From Tieghemiomyces parasiticus (Eukaryota > Kickxellomycota > Dimargaritomycetes > Dimargaritales > Dimargaritaceae), in the NCBI GenBank assembly GCA_027575765.1, contig JANBPT010000878.1, positions 1-20,225 on the forward strand: a stretch of 20,225 nt of DNA, given 5' to 3'. The notes under the pieces were generated by a model. It worked only from the letters and a program-made list of their open reading frames with translations. It was not told where the DNA came from and searched no databases. Below, piece by piece: positions 1 to 10,519 of the stretch. The position numbers and the translations under genes were made by a program. Numbering within the stretch: position 1 is the stretch's first letter; each line of letters begins with the position of its first letter.

Positions 1-2417
1 TCTCGTCGGCCCTACAGTTTAACTCGGTCCCCGAGTGGGCCGACTACTACCTGGCCTACTCGAACCTCAAGAAGCTGTTGTACCAGATTGAAAAGGAGGT
101 GTTTACCCCCGTGGCGTACCCGCCCGGGGAAACGGCTCCGTTACGGTCGTCCTTGTCGGACCTACCCGAAGACGCTCACCTCTTGGAGCCCGGAGCCCGG
201 TGCCGCGCCCTGTTCGTGCCCGCTCTCAACATGGAGCTTCAAAAGATCGTCAAATTCTACAATCAAAAGGAGGCCACCCTCTACCGCCAGTTCCGCACCC
301 TACGCGGCGAAGTGGACGACATTGCCTGCGCGGAAAGCGCCCTCATCACCGTCGGTGACGATGACCTCTCCACTGCGGACACCCCGGCCAGAACCTCGGA
401 CGACAAATTCGATACGGAGGACCCGCCGGCCAAACTGGCTGCCGGTCCCTCGTCCCACGGCGCTCCGACCTCAGACGCCACCGCCCGCAACAGTGGGGAC
501 GACGACGACAAGTCGCACCAGGATTTTCAGGGCCGCCTGATCAGTAGCGAATCGCACCGCCGCGAACTTGCCGACCAGACCCGTGACCTCTTCATCCTCC
601 TCAGTGACCTCAAGAGCTACGCTAACCTCAACTTCACGGGGTTCTCCAAGATCTTGAAGAAGTACGACAAGGTCACCAACAGCAACCTGCGTGACTCGTA
701 TATTGACCACACCCTGCGGCCCGCCTACCCATTCCGTGACGGCACCCGTCGCAATTTGAACCGGCATCTGCTGTCCCTGCAGCGCATGTACGCCGAATTG
801 GGCCATTTCCCGGACCTGTCTGCCGCCACCAAGGCCCTGCGCGCCTGCCTGCGCGAGCAGGTGGTATGGGAGCGCAATACAGTCTGGCGCGATATGATCA
901 GCCAGGAGCGCAAGGTGGCCGCCGTTGAGGTTCGCCCGCCCGCCATGGACGCCGCCACCGAACCTGCTATCGGGGAGGGCCCTGTCTCGTTCCGGAAACG
1001 TCTCCCCCCGTTCACTCGCCAGGTGATGGCTGGTCTGGCTTGCACGGCCGTCTTTTTCACCCTCCTCATTGTACCCATCTTCCGCAGCCCTGAGGAACAG
1101 AACTGCCTCGCCCTGTTAATTTATGTGTCCCTACTGTGGGCTACCGAGGCCCTGCCCCTGTTCGTGACGGCTTTTTTGGTACCGCTTCTGGTGGTATTCT
1201 TACGCGTGCTGCGTTCCGCCGGCCCCGACCCGATGCGCTTAGAGGCCCACGAGGCCGCCAAGGAGGTGTTCGCCGCCATGTTTTCCCCTGTCATCATGCT
1301 CCTGCTGGGCGGCTTTTCCATCGCCGCCGCCATGAGCAAGCACAACATCGCCAAGACCATCGCATCCTCCGTTCTCTCCCTGGCTGGGACCAAACCGAGC
1401 ACCGTCCTGCTCATGAACATGCTGGTGGCCACGGTGGCCAGTATGCTCATCAGTAACGTGGCCGCCCCCGTTCTGTGCTTCTCCCTGATTCAGCCCATCC
1501 TGCGCACTTTGCCCCCGGGTAGCCCCTTCGCGCGCTGCCTCATCATCGGTATCGCCATGGCGTCCAACGTGGGCGGCATGTCGTCGCCCATCAGCTCGCC
1601 CCAGAACGCCATCGCCCTGGAAATTATGAAGCCCGAGGTGACCTGGCTCCAGTGGTTCGGAATTGCGCTGCCCGTGGCGATACTGATCGACTTTTTGGTG
1701 TGGACGTTCCTTCTCCTCATCTACCGCCCGGCCAATTCCACACCGGCCGTCCACCAGGCGCGCTTCACGCGCGAGCCCTTCACCTACAAGCAGTGGTCCA
1801 TCGTCCTGCTCACGGCCATGACGATCGCACTGTGGTGCGTCGAGTCGCTGATTCACAGCTTCGTTGGTCATATGGGCGTTATTGCCATCCTGCCACTCCT
1901 CGTCCTGTTCGGTACTGGTCTGCTGACCAAGGAGGACTTTAACAACTTCTTGTGGACCACCATCATGCTGGCCATGGGCGGCATCGCCCTGGGCCGGGCC
2001 GTGCAGTCCTCGGGCCTCCTGCATACCGTGGCAATCCTAATTCAGGGTGGCATCGACGGCTACTCCCTATTTAGTATCTACGTGATTTTCTGTGGCCTCA
2101 TGCTACTCGTGGCCACGTTTATCTCCCACACAGTCGGTGCGTCCATCATTCTACCCGTTGTCAATGGGGTAGGCCTTACCCTGCCCAGCGGCCACGCCCG
2201 CCTTCTGGTGTTCGGCTCCACCCTCATGTGCTCGGGTGCCATGGGGCTGCCCGTTTCGGGCTTCCCCAACATGACGGCCATCATGATGGAGGATGAGACG
2301 GGTAAACCGTACGTGACCACCAAGGACTTCCTGGTGGCCGGTGTCCCGTCTAGTATTTTAGCTTTTATGGTCGTTGCTACGGTGGGCTACGGACTCTGCA
2401 CGGCCTTTGGCCTCTAA
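1..2417 (+). CDS. PHO91: SPX-domain low-affinity phosphate transporter (Pho87/Pho90/Pho91 type), 5' end cut by window edge
   Basis: Imports or redistributes inorganic phosphate. In yeast, Pho91 works at the vacuolar membrane and Pho87/Pho90 at the plasma membrane, and I cannot tell which applies here. The frame is open from base 3, and its first residues (SSALQFNSVPEWADYYLAYS) are the start of an SPX domain. The two bases before them fit the end of a Phe codon, so the usual MKF start would lie about 7 bases outside; this is inferred. Numbered from that Met, the protein is about 807 aa. The SPX domain covers about 1-235, with the basic helix NFTGFSKILKKYDK near 213 (inositol-pyrophosphate sensing in this family). 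It carries an acidic, low-complexity insertion at about 122-173. A permease of the divalent anion/sodium symporter family follows from about 343, with several hydrophobic helices, SNVAAP near 487, SNVGGMSSPISSPQN near 524 and the repeat-related GFPNMTA near 757. Single exon in the window. The codon at 78 is TTG inside the gene, not the start. Confidence 0.93.
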   Translation, partial: SSALQFNSVPEWADYYLAYSNLKKLLYQIEKEVFTPVAYPPGETAPLRSSLSDLPEDAHLLEPGARCRALFVPALNMELQKIVKFYNQKEATLYRQFRTLRGEVDDIACAESALITVGDDDLSTADTPARTSDDKFDTEDPPAKLAAGPSSHGAPTSDATARNSGDDDDKSHQDFQGRLISSESHRRELADQTRDLFILLSDLKSYANLNFTGFSKILKKYDKVTNSNLRDSYIDHTLRPAYPFRDGTRRNLNRHLLSLQRMYAELGHFPDLSAATKALRACLREQVVWERNTVWRDMISQERKVAAVEVRPPAMDAATEPAIGEGPVSFRKRLPPFTRQVMAGLACTAVFFTLLIVPIFRSPEEQNCLALLIYVSLLWATEALPLFVTAFLVPLLVVFLRVLRSAGPDPMRLEAHEAAKEVFAAMFSPVIMLLLGGFSIAAAMSKHNIAKTIASSVLSLAGTKPSTVLLMNMLVATVASMLISNVAAPVLCFSLIQPILRTLPPGSPFARCLIIGIAMASNVGGMSSPISSPQNAIALEIMKPEVTWLQWFGIALPVAILIDFLVWTFLLLIYRPANSTPAVHQARFTREPFTYKQWSIVLLTAMTIALWCVESLIHSFVGHMGVIAILPLLVLFGTGLLTKEDFNNFLWTTIMLAMGGIALGRAVQSSGLLHTVAILIQGGIDGYSLFSIYVIFCGLMLLVATFISHTVGASIILPVVNGVGLTLPSGHARLLVFGSTLMCSGAMGLPVSGFPNMTAIMMEDETGKPYVTTKDFLVAGVPSSILAFMVVATVGYGLCTAFGL

Positions 2418-3845
2418 TGTTCTGACATTCTAGTCAACCGGTGATTTTGGGCAAAGTGGGCAGGGTTAATCAACATCATGTCGGCCTTGATAGTCGCCAC
2501 CATTATCTTTCAATGGCATCAGTTTTTACCATTAAACCGACCCAAAGGTCTCTATAATGAGACTGCTCAGTGTGAAGCGTACCGTTCTACGCAGCCTGGT
2601 ACCCTTCTCAACAAGCCCACCGGCGCGAACTATAGAAGCGCTAGGAATATAAAGCTGGAGGCGGGGATTCCGAAAAACCAAACGGAAGTTAAATCGGACA
2701 ACTAGCCTCGGAGGGAAGTTGACAATATCCAGCAAGGTACGGACGACCAAAGGTATTATCAATAGGCGGTTACGAATCACGAAGAATATAGTTTTACTAG
2801 CGAATAATATAAGACATACATGGGATTATAGGTAAAAAGCTGTCGGACCCTGTATCAGGTATTTGGGTCCGGATTATCTAGTCCGCAGGCCATAAATGAT
2901 GTACGCCCTCTTAGGTGCCGTCTTTGCATGGCTTTTCCGTTTGGTACCTCTTCCCCGGGGGGTCGCCATCATGGTGTTTCGTAATTGAGAAATTTTCCAG
3001 CTATAGTTGTGACCTCCTATAAGCCTTCCCGAGTCAAAGCCGGGGTTGGCATCACATCAAAATGAGGGTATCTACCAACAAGATAGTATCCATCGCATGG
3101 ACCGGGAAGATTTGTTTACCCTACTTTGTTCTGATTTGGAAAAAAAAACCCCCCCCGTTATCAACCGCTTGCCAGTAGGCAAGATGCTCGGCGGTCATTT
3201 CTCGCTGTCGAGTCTCTTATCTTTTTTACCCTAGAAAGTACTTGGCAGTGGTGATGAAACCATAGTAACTTGACTGACATTTACCGCGATGAAATCGGCC
3301 GTCACTTCACGTTTGGCCGCCTTGGAAAGGGCTTGGTAGAATTTATTGGAAGTAGAAAATGGGCGAAAAAATGGCTCATTATAGGTTGGTATCCTATTTC
3401 GTGCCCTGTTCGTCAACAACCGTTGGCAATCCTTTCTTATGGCGTTTACAGGAGTGGGGGGGGGGCTCCTGGTAGGCCTTGCAAGAGCAAACTCGGCAGT
3501 GGCACCAAGTCGATAATGTGGTAGCTGATAGACCCGGCATCAGAGCCAGATAAAATATAATCAACAGGTGAGCGATCGGATCAGCAAGCGGTAATGATTG
3601 ATTAGATCTATGGGGGAAAGAATGTAGAGACCAGGTCTAGTGGAGCGGAGCCCCCGCCTCGACGCAATTCCGGGACGAGGAGAACTGCAGAGGCTAATAA
3701 GGCCTGTGGGTTATGCTCGATACTGAGGGTGACGATGACGTAGGGCCTGTAGTGATCTGGCGTAGATTCAGGTGTCGAAGATAGTGGAAAAAAAAATTGG
3801 CGGGGAAGGGACCCACCGGGAGGGGTTCGGATGGATGATGCGAAT
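2418..3845. other. Gene-free spacer between convergent genes, relatively AT-rich
   Basis: This stretch separates the 3' ends of the phosphate transporter (plus) and MATE A (minus). It is visibly richer in A and T than the flanking coding DNA. It holds only short open frames (75-84 codons) with no recognisable protein sequence. Small structures seen are an A9-C8 junction (3140-3156), a G10 run (3456-3465), an A9 run (3788-3796), and a 7-bp inverted repeat CGGACCC/GGGTCCG at 2844-2850 and 2865-2871 with a 14-nt loop. Both transcripts presumably terminate here, but I could not single out a convincing polyadenylation signal. Confidence 0.6.
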
Positions 3846-5701
3846 TTATACGCGGGCGACGGGCTCGGACACGTCCTCGTTGACACGCTTGCGGCACTTT
3901 TCAACCTCCAGATTCCAGTCGGTGTGGAGATAGAAATAGATGGAGGCACAGGAGGATGCAAAAACACCCAGACACAGGCCGACCCAGATACCAAGGATAC
4001 CCAGGTTGCGAAAGAATCCCAAGTAAAACCCGACAGGCAGGCCTACGACGTAGTAGGCAGCAAGGCAGAGAAGGGCGCCCAATTTTTGGCGCCCCTGACC
4101 GCGGAACACCCCGCCAAGGACGCAGCCGATCCCATCGCATACCTGAAATAGCGCAGCGATCACCATCAAGTCGCCCACCATGGCAATTACTGTAGCGTTG
4201 CTGGTAAAGACCCGGCCCCACCAGGGGCCCACCAGCACAAAGAAGAGCGAGTTGCCTAGGCCTAGCACCACGGCGAAGATGAAGGCGACGAAGCAGGCCA
4301 GTTGGGCAGCCACGGGTCGGTTGGCGCCCAGAAGATTCCCCACACGGTTACTACACGCTACTCCCACGCCCTGCGGAATTTGGTAGCTGAAGGCAGTGGT
4401 AGTCATGATGACGGACTGGGCGGCCAGAGGGGCGTTCCCAAAGTACGATACCGCAAGTGCGACACATTCGAAGGCCCACCACTCGGTGCAGATCATGAGC
4501 ACGCCTGGCAGGCCGAGGCGCAGGAACTGGCCGAGCTTGGTGAAGGCCTTCCAGGACCAGCCGCCCCAGGCCTGGTACCCGTCAATGTAGGCGGTGTACA
4601 GGCACAGCAGGATGAACATGAGCCAGTAGGAGATGCTGGTGGCCAGTGGGGCCCCAATGAAACCTAGGGCCACGGGCTCCCACCACACCAGGGCGTAGTT
4701 GAGTGCAATGTTCAACGGAGCGACGAAGCACAGCACTAGGGTGCTGGCGTGCATGATACCTGAGCACCGCAGCAGTGAGGGTACCACGTAATTGGTACGG
4801 TAGGAAGACGGTAGGCAATACGCGGGAAGGAGGGTTGGGTTAGACACAAAAGTGAAAAGGACATCCATTGTCGTGAGGGTCCTCGCACCAAAGATATAAT
4901 GACAGAGAAGGGCCGCCCAGCTCGGAGAAGGGCCCGGCCGCTGCTAAACCAGCCAACGCCCACCTGCATCGTTACGCACTTACCCTGCGCCTGAAGAAAT
5001 CGCTTGACACACTCAAACAGTAGGCCCGGCAGGCAGCCCAGCATCTGGTAGCGGAGGTACACCCCGGAGAGGTGTGCGATGTCGGGGTCCTGGTGGGCAA
5101 GGAGGAGTATGGCTTCACTGTGCCACCACAGCAGGACGATGGGGATGTGGCAGGCGGTAATGACAATGATGCCGCGCTGAAGATAGGTGCCGACCACATG
5201 GAGGTCCTGGGTGCCCGTAAACGACTGGGAGCACAAGGTGTCGAGGGCAGTGGCAAGTCCTATGCCGACAGCCCAGCCGGTGATAGTGGCGAACATGGAG
5301 GCCAGTGCCGCGGCGGCCAGCTCGTTCGCACCTAGGTGGCCCAGGGAGAACACGCTGGCGACGTTGACAGAGTACTGAAGGAGGTAGGCGAATACTACCG
5401 GATAGGTTAGCCGGGCCAGTAGTGCGGTCTCCCGGCGGTAGCTATCCCAGGTAAACCAGGCGGGCCAGGAGCGGTCGGGAGTCGTCAGGGGGTTGTCCTC
5501 GCTATGGACGGTGGGTGACCTATCACCGGGGGGCGAACAGGCTTCACTCTGACCGATCGACCGATACGGGTCGAACGGGCGAGAAGAAAGTAGGGCGTCG
5601 GTCTCGTTCGGGACCTGGCCGTTGTGGTCGACAGCGTAGACGGACCCGGGAGGCTCGGCTACGCCGGGAGGTTCAGCCAGACGCTGGTCGGGAGTCGCCA
5701 T
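3846..5701 (-). CDS. MATE-family efflux transporter, copy A (two exons)
   Basis: Predicted multidrug and toxin extrusion (MATE) antiporter, which exports organic compounds in exchange for H+ or Na+; the substrate cannot be read from sequence. Exon 1 is 5701-4984 and exon 2 is 4759-3846, giving 543 aa. The 224-bp intron splits the Gly-240 codon after one base. A soluble N-terminus of about 90 residues, rich in Pro, Ser and acidic residues, precedes two MatE repeats with about 12 hydrophobic helices. Family hallmarks are TALDTLCSQSF, VGTYLQRG and FECVKRFLQAQG in repeat 1, and PQGVGVACSNRVGNLLGA in repeat 2. The ATG at 5701 was chosen because the upstream extension to 5746 begins with TTG. Residues 33-38 (ETDALL) match an acidic-dileucine sorting motif, which could mean vacuolar delivery (inference). 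The gene is a tandem paralogue of the MATE gene at 8141-10265, in the same orientation. Residues 241-337 are almost identical between the two, and the rest is diverged. Confidence 0.92.
4468..4759 (-). repeat. Near-identical exon 2 segment shared with MATE copy B (conversion tract, copy A side)
   Basis: These 292 bp align without gaps to 8763-9054 (offset 4295) with 6 differences by eye. The run 4488-4661 is perfectly identical (174 bp). The match ends at the 3' splice site, where only the CAG is shared with the other intron. On the far side it gives way to roughly 70% identity. Confidence 0.9.
4760..4983 (-). other. Intron of MATE copy A
   Basis: Donor GTAAGT lies at 4983-4978, a branch-point-like CTAAC at 4843-4839, and acceptor CAG ends at 4760. 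Removing it joins FLQAQG to IMHAST in frame, as in copy B. The exon 2 reading frame happens to stay open back to 4868 inside the intron, so an unspliced model would invent about 36 N-terminal residues. Confidence 0.9.
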
Positions 5702-8140
5702 GGGGGTGAGGAGGGTGGAGCACCAGTCGGGCGGCAGCAGGGCCAAGGAATCGGAATGCGCTTCAAGGAATGACGAGTCCGTCGGCGGTGGGGCTGTCTG
5801 GAAGGTGAGGAGAGACCAGTGCTGACGGTGAGCGTTGCCCGCTGGTGAAGATAGGGAGGGAGGCGCGTGGCACTAGGAGTGGCCGACAGGTCAAGTGCAG
5901 ACTCTTCCTTAGAGTCTAAAGGATAGCAGCGTAGCGTACTGGCTGGCTAGAGACAACGGGGGGGGGGGACAGAATGCAGAAGCTAAATAAGCATGAGCAG
6001 GCGAGTGAGAGAGTGTGCAGCTGTGCGGCAGGGAGGCCGTAGCGGAGACCAGAACTGCATGCGGTGGCGCTCAGGGTGCGGAGGCGTATGAAAAGATCGT
6101 GAGGTAGATGGCGACCGAGGTGAGCAGCGTGTGGGGGGGGGGCAGAGGGAGTATAAAGATTAATCCCTGGGGACACTACGACAGAACTGGGCACAAGAAA
6201 AAAAAACTGTAGATGATCCCTTAGTGGCTAATACGATTGGTTCGAGCAACGAAATGGAATGCGCCTATTCGTATATCCCGCAAGCAAATTTTGGGCAAAT
6301 CTAAACGCCTGAAAAGAGGGGGCGTGGGACGGGGCGGTGGGATCCCGCAATGTTTTCGTAGTAAACAGACGAAAGGCCGATGGTGTCCGGATATCGACCC
6401 CACGTACTGATCTGGAGGCGAGTCACAAAGTACACAAGGCGCGCGCGCGTGAGCGGAGGCGAGGAGTTCAGGCTCGCCGCACGGACCGGTTTGCTTTGGC
6501 CTCGTGGGGCCTGGGCTGGTGATGCGAGACGGTGGGAATCAACCAACTCTCGGAGGCGCAAAATGCCCAGCCGCCGATGGTCTGTACGACAGAGTAGCAG
6601 GGGTTAGGTGTAACCGTGGAGTACGGAAGTTGGATTGCACAGTGCAGGGCGCAAATAGAAGCGGTGCGGGATGCTGCGAGCCTAGAGGAAACGTCAAGGC
6701 CGGGGTTCAAGGTGGCGGACTGGCTATGTATAGGAAAGGAGAGGCGACGATCAAGGAGGGAAGGTAGCCCTACTAGTAGCAATATCATACCAGCAATAAC
6801 CGCGGCAAGCTGTCAGCCCGGTTGACTGTAATAAATACTTCCAACGTGGACAGGTTGGCCTGGACGGTCAAGAGCCTGCAACTCCATAGGGTCTACCAGC
6901 CCTGCACGGGGATCGTTTCCCGGACTTCTTCCCTCACACCGACGAAGAGGCCGCACTAGGCAGGACTGTCGTCGGTTTCACCATGCCTTCCTCCGGCCGT
7001 CATTTACGCGTCACCCCAAGTCACGCCTCCGACCCCTTGCTGCACAACGTCCGGAAATGGCAGCAAGGGCCGTCACTTCCTACCCTACGGCTGGAGGGGA
7101 AAGGGGGAGATCGAGTAGGCTGGCGGGTGAAGAGCATGGTGATGCAACGGTGGCCTCCACTATCTTTCCGAACAGAATGCTGGCCGGGAGACGATGGTCA
7201 TTGAGTTGTTTCATTTGCAAGTGTACCGGGCCACCGCACCTCGCCACTGTCCGATTGTCTCCCCGCCGCCTGCTCAAACCCTGTGTGTGTCGCAGTGGCG
7301 AGAACCCCAGGATGTGGTGCATGGCAGGACATGAACGGCAAAAGTGGCATTTCGAGTCCCGCCGGTATGTCCGTTTAATACAATAGGTGGCGCCGGAACG
7401 ACGCGATGCCAATCTTGCTGCGGATTATCGTTTCGGTTCGCCATGGAAAAGTAGCCCGTACATCTGACTTGATATTGTTTATAAAACTTTAGAAAGACCG
7501 CGGGTATATGGGGAATCTGAGCGCAATACAACAAGGAGCTGGAGGTAGTGTCCCGTCACGCGCAATTGAATTGGATGGCCCTATAAACGGCTAGCAAGGG
7601 ACGCACACCCCCTTGTCGGTGGCAGGAAGAGGGAGCGAAGCGCCCAGCCGAAGGGACTCTCATCTTGGATACACCTAGAGCGTATCCGCCGTTGACGAGC
7701 TAGTACAGTCATGGTCCAAAAGGACCGTGTGTCCCACGCCGGCAGTACGCCGATGTCGCGTCCCGCCGGCCACCTATAACGCCAGTCGTGTATGGTAGTT
7801 TTATATTTATATAGAAGATGAGAGCGAGAGAGAGACAGCTGCGCTAATGCGATAGCGCCTCATTTTTAGGAGTGCTTGAGATTTTAAAAGGAGGGTAAAA
7901 GATATACACACAAAATCGGGTGTGGGAGAAGGAAAGGGTGTCGACAGGAGAGAGTATCGGGTAAAAATAGCACGACTGCTGATGCAGTCTGAAGAGGCGC
8001 GATGCAGAAAGATGTAACGACAGGTTAGACAGATGCGACAAGGAGAGGAGGGGATGGGTCGATAGCCGGACACAATGTCAAGTGTCCGGGCACCCGCTCC
8101 ATACACCCCACTTGGCAAGTTCGAAGGGCGGGTTCAAGGG
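5702..8140. other. Gene-free spacer: MATE A 5' flank plus MATE B 3' flank
   Basis: I see no supportable gene here. About 5702-6200 is purine-rich on the plus strand, so pyrimidine-rich in the sense of MATE A, which suits its promoter and 5' UTR. It contains G11 (5958-5968) and G10 (6133-6142) runs and an A9 run (6198-6206). Around 7800-8080 the plus strand is again purine-rich with AT-rich patches (for example 7800-7812), which suits the 3' UTR of MATE B. The middle, about 6200-7800, has mixed composition and only short open frames of unremarkable sequence. No tRNA or repeat was recognised. Confidence 0.55.
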
Positions 8141-10265
8141 TTACACGTGGGTCAGGTACTCGGAACCTTCCTCGCCCACGCGCTTGCGGCAGCGTTCCAC
8201 CTCGTACTCCCAGTTGGTGCGGAAGTAAAAGAAGAGCTGGCCGAAGGCTACGGCAAAGATACCGATGCACAGGCCGGCCCAGATACCAAAGATGCCGTAG
8301 CCGCCGCGGAAGCCCAGATATAGGCCCAGCGGGATGGCAATGGCGTAATAGGCGGGGATGTTTAGCAGGGCACCGAGCCTCTGCTTGCCCATGCCGCGCA
8401 GGATCCCGCCGGTCACCGTGGCCAGGCCGTCGCACACCTGGAAGATGGCAGCCACCTTCATGAGCTGGGCAACCAATGTAATCACCTCGGGAACACTAGT
8501 GAAGGCGTGGCCCCACCAAGGCGAGATGGCGACAAAGATGGCCGAGTTGCTCAAGCCCAGGATGACGGCCAGCCCGATGGACAGGAGGCTCGATAAGTGA
8601 GCGGCGTGGGCCCGGCCCGCACCCAGCAGGTTGCCCACACGAGTGGTGCTGACCACACCGATACCCTGCGGAATCTGGAAGCTCAGGGAGGAAGTGGTCA
8701 TGATGACGGACTGAGCTGCTAGCGAGGTGTTGCCAAAGTAAGATACAGTCAACGACACGTACTCGAAGGCCCACCACTCGGCGCAGATCATGAGCACGCC
8801 TGGCAGGCCGAGGCGCAGGAACTGGCCGAGCTTGGTGAAGGCCTTCCAGGACCAGCCGCCCCAGGCCTGGTACCCGTCAATGTAGGCGGTGTACAGGCAC
8901 AGCAGGATGAACATGAGCCAGTAGGAGATGCTGGTGGCCAGTGGGGCCCCAATGAAGCCTAGGGCCACGGGCTCCCACCACACCAGGGCGTAGTTGAGCG
9001 CCATGTTCAACGGGGCGACGAAGCACAGCACCAGGGTGCTGGCGTGCATGATACCTGGTGGTGGAACATGGGCCAATGTGGGATGGGTGGCGCGGGAGGC
9101 ATAGGGGGAGGAGAGGTAGTGGTGGGAGATAGAATAATAGACAGGTTAGGCATCTGGATGACGGGAGGGGCATAGCAGTGGATAGAGCTGCCAGTGGCTT
9201 GGAGAGACGGGTGTGGAAGACTGAGAGGAGGGGAGCTTGGGATCGTCCGAGAAGCGGAATAACCTCACTCATTCAGTGTGGGGCAGCTCTAATATCGTTC
9301 GCCACTGGTAGTGGCTCCAGCGATCAGCCCGCTCTAAAGACAAACCGGAACCGCTAGATAAAACGGGGGTTGAATCGGAGAGAAGGAAGCTGGGGATGGG
9401 GGGGGGTCTTCGCCACCGTCCTGGGGGAAGGAGAGCTCGGGGTCGCCCATCCCTCGATGCCGGGCACCCAAGCTGTGCGCGCCCCATGCCATGGTGGTGT
9501 AAGGGGAAATAATTACTTACCTTGCGCCTGGAGGAACCGCTTGACACATTCAAAGAGGAGGTTTGGGAGACAACCGAGGGCCAGGTATTGCAAGTAGAGG
9601 CCCGCCAAGCGGGCCACGACGGGGTCCTGGTTCAGGAGCAGGAGGAGGGACTCGCTGTGCCACCAAATGGCCACGATAGGAACGTGGCAGGCGGTAATGA
9701 TGATGATGCCGCGCTGCAGGTAGGTGCCCACAGCGTGCACGTCCTGGGATCCCGTAAAGGACTGAGAGCATAGGGTGTCGAGGGCGGTCACAAGCCCAAT
9801 GCCGACGGCCCAGCCCGTCACCGACGCCAGCATGGTGGCCAGGGCAGACGCGGCTAGCTCCTCGGCGCCAAGGTGCCCCAGGGAGAAGACGCTGGCCATG
9901 TTGATGGACGACTGGAGCAAGTAGGTGAACACCACAGGACAGGTCAGTCGGATCAAAATCTTTGCCTCGGCCAGGCCCTCGGTCCACGTGAAGAGCGACC
10001 GGTGGTGCTCGTAGAGACTCTCGGAGTCGAACGAGCTGCTGGACGGCGAGTTGATGAGGGTAGCGGTGGAATCGTAGGACGGGATGCCGCCGGTGTGGGG
10101 GAGGTGCTTGGCAAGGCGTGGGGGGCTGGCCAGGAAAGGGGTGGCCTCGTCGGGCGTCGGGCTGGCCGGTGGGGCGGGGGCCACAACTCCAGGCGATGTC
10201 GGAAGGGCGATGCTCTGGTCGTCCCGCCGCACGAGCCCAACAAGCTTCTGCCACAGGGCGGCCAT
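8141..10265 (-). CDS. MATE-family efflux transporter, copy B (two exons)
   Basis: A second predicted MATE antiporter, tandem to copy A, with unknown substrate. Exon 1 is 10265-9521 and exon 2 is 9054-8141, giving 552 aa. The 466-bp intron sits at exactly the same codon and phase as in copy A (Gly-249 split after one base), and exon 2 is the same length, 914 bp. The N-terminus (about 98 residues, Pro/Ser/Ala-rich) is unlike that of copy A. The MatE repeats carry TALDTLCSQSF, VGTYLQRG, FECVKRFLQAQG and PQGIGVVSTTRVGNLLGA. By eye, identity to copy A is about 75% in the exon 1 membrane part, two substitutions in about 97 residues at the start of exon 2, and about 50% in the C-terminal half. The start is the ATG at 10265; the open frame upstream to 10331 lacks an ATG. 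A TATATAT lies about 180 bp upstream. Confidence 0.92.
8763..9054 (-). repeat. Near-identical exon 2 segment shared with MATE copy A (conversion tract, copy B side)
   Basis: Partner of 4468-4759. The six differences are mostly synonymous; only Ile/Met and Thr/Ala changes alter the protein. The identity stops exactly where the intron begins. Confidence 0.9.
9055..9520 (-). other. Intron of MATE copy B
   Basis: Donor GTAAGT lies at 9520-9515, a CTAAC branch-point-like site at 9149-9145, and acceptor CAG ends at 9055. The intron is twice as long as the copy A intron and shows no obvious similarity to it beyond the splice signals. It contains a G9 run (9398-9406), which is poly-C in the sense strand. 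Confidence 0.9.
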
Positions 10266-10442
10266 CGTACGGTAGATGGAGGGGTGGGTCGGTGGTGAGG
10301 AGCGGTGCGGGGGAGAAACGAAGGCACGCAAGACACGCGGCAGAACGAAAAAGTGTCTAAGAGGCGACCCGGTCGGTGTGGCGGCCAGGGGCGAGCTACT
10401 ACGGTTAGGAGACGAAAGGGGTGGAGTTGAGACGAGGGCGGG

Positions 10443-10449
10443 TATATAT
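10443..10449 (-). promoter_or_regulatory. Possible TATA box of MATE copy B
   Basis: TATATAT stands in otherwise GC-rich sequence about 180 bp upstream of the ATG at 10265. It is near-palindromic, so it gives no direction by itself. Position and isolation are the only support. Confidence 0.3.
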
Positions 10450-10502
10450 GATAAGGGTCGCCGGTGGGAAGAGCGAGCGAGAAAAAAAAGATATTAAAAA
10501 AG

Positions 10503-10519
10503 CACACACACACACACAC
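10503..10519. repeat. (CA)n microsatellite
   Basis: About eight CA units lie just after an A6 run and close to an A8 run, upstream of MATE copy B. A simple repeat, probably in promoter or 5' UTR sequence. Confidence 0.9.

Noticed and set aside
1239..2024. 261-codon open frame on the minus strand inside the phosphate transporter
   Set aside because: It is antisense to a well-supported membrane domain. Its His/Gly/Gln/Glu-rich composition is what a GC-rich transporter gene gives when read backwards.
3140..3156. A9-C8 junction as a retroelement poly-A tail or integration mark
   Set aside because: No reverse transcriptase remnant or target-site duplication nearby, and similar homopolymers occur throughout the spacers.
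4760..4868. Start of the MATE A second half as an independent gene with a Met at 4868
   Set aside because: This part is intron. Splicing at 4983/4759 joins the two conserved MatE halves at the same codon as in copy B.
5702..5746. N-terminal extension of MATE A to 5746, and likewise of MATE B to 10331
   Set aside because: Both extensions begin with TTG. The first ATG codons are at 5701 and 10265, and the extra residues have no conserved content.
6238..6252. T-loop-like GGTTCGAGC suggesting a tRNA
   Set aside because: No matching T-stem, A box or acceptor stem could be folded around it. No other convincing tRNA was found by eye on either strand.
3846..10265. MATE pair as a transposon or horizontally acquired cassette
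   Set aside because: No terminal repeats, target duplications or transposase. The intron grammar and coding style match the other genes, so ordinary tandem duplication is enough.
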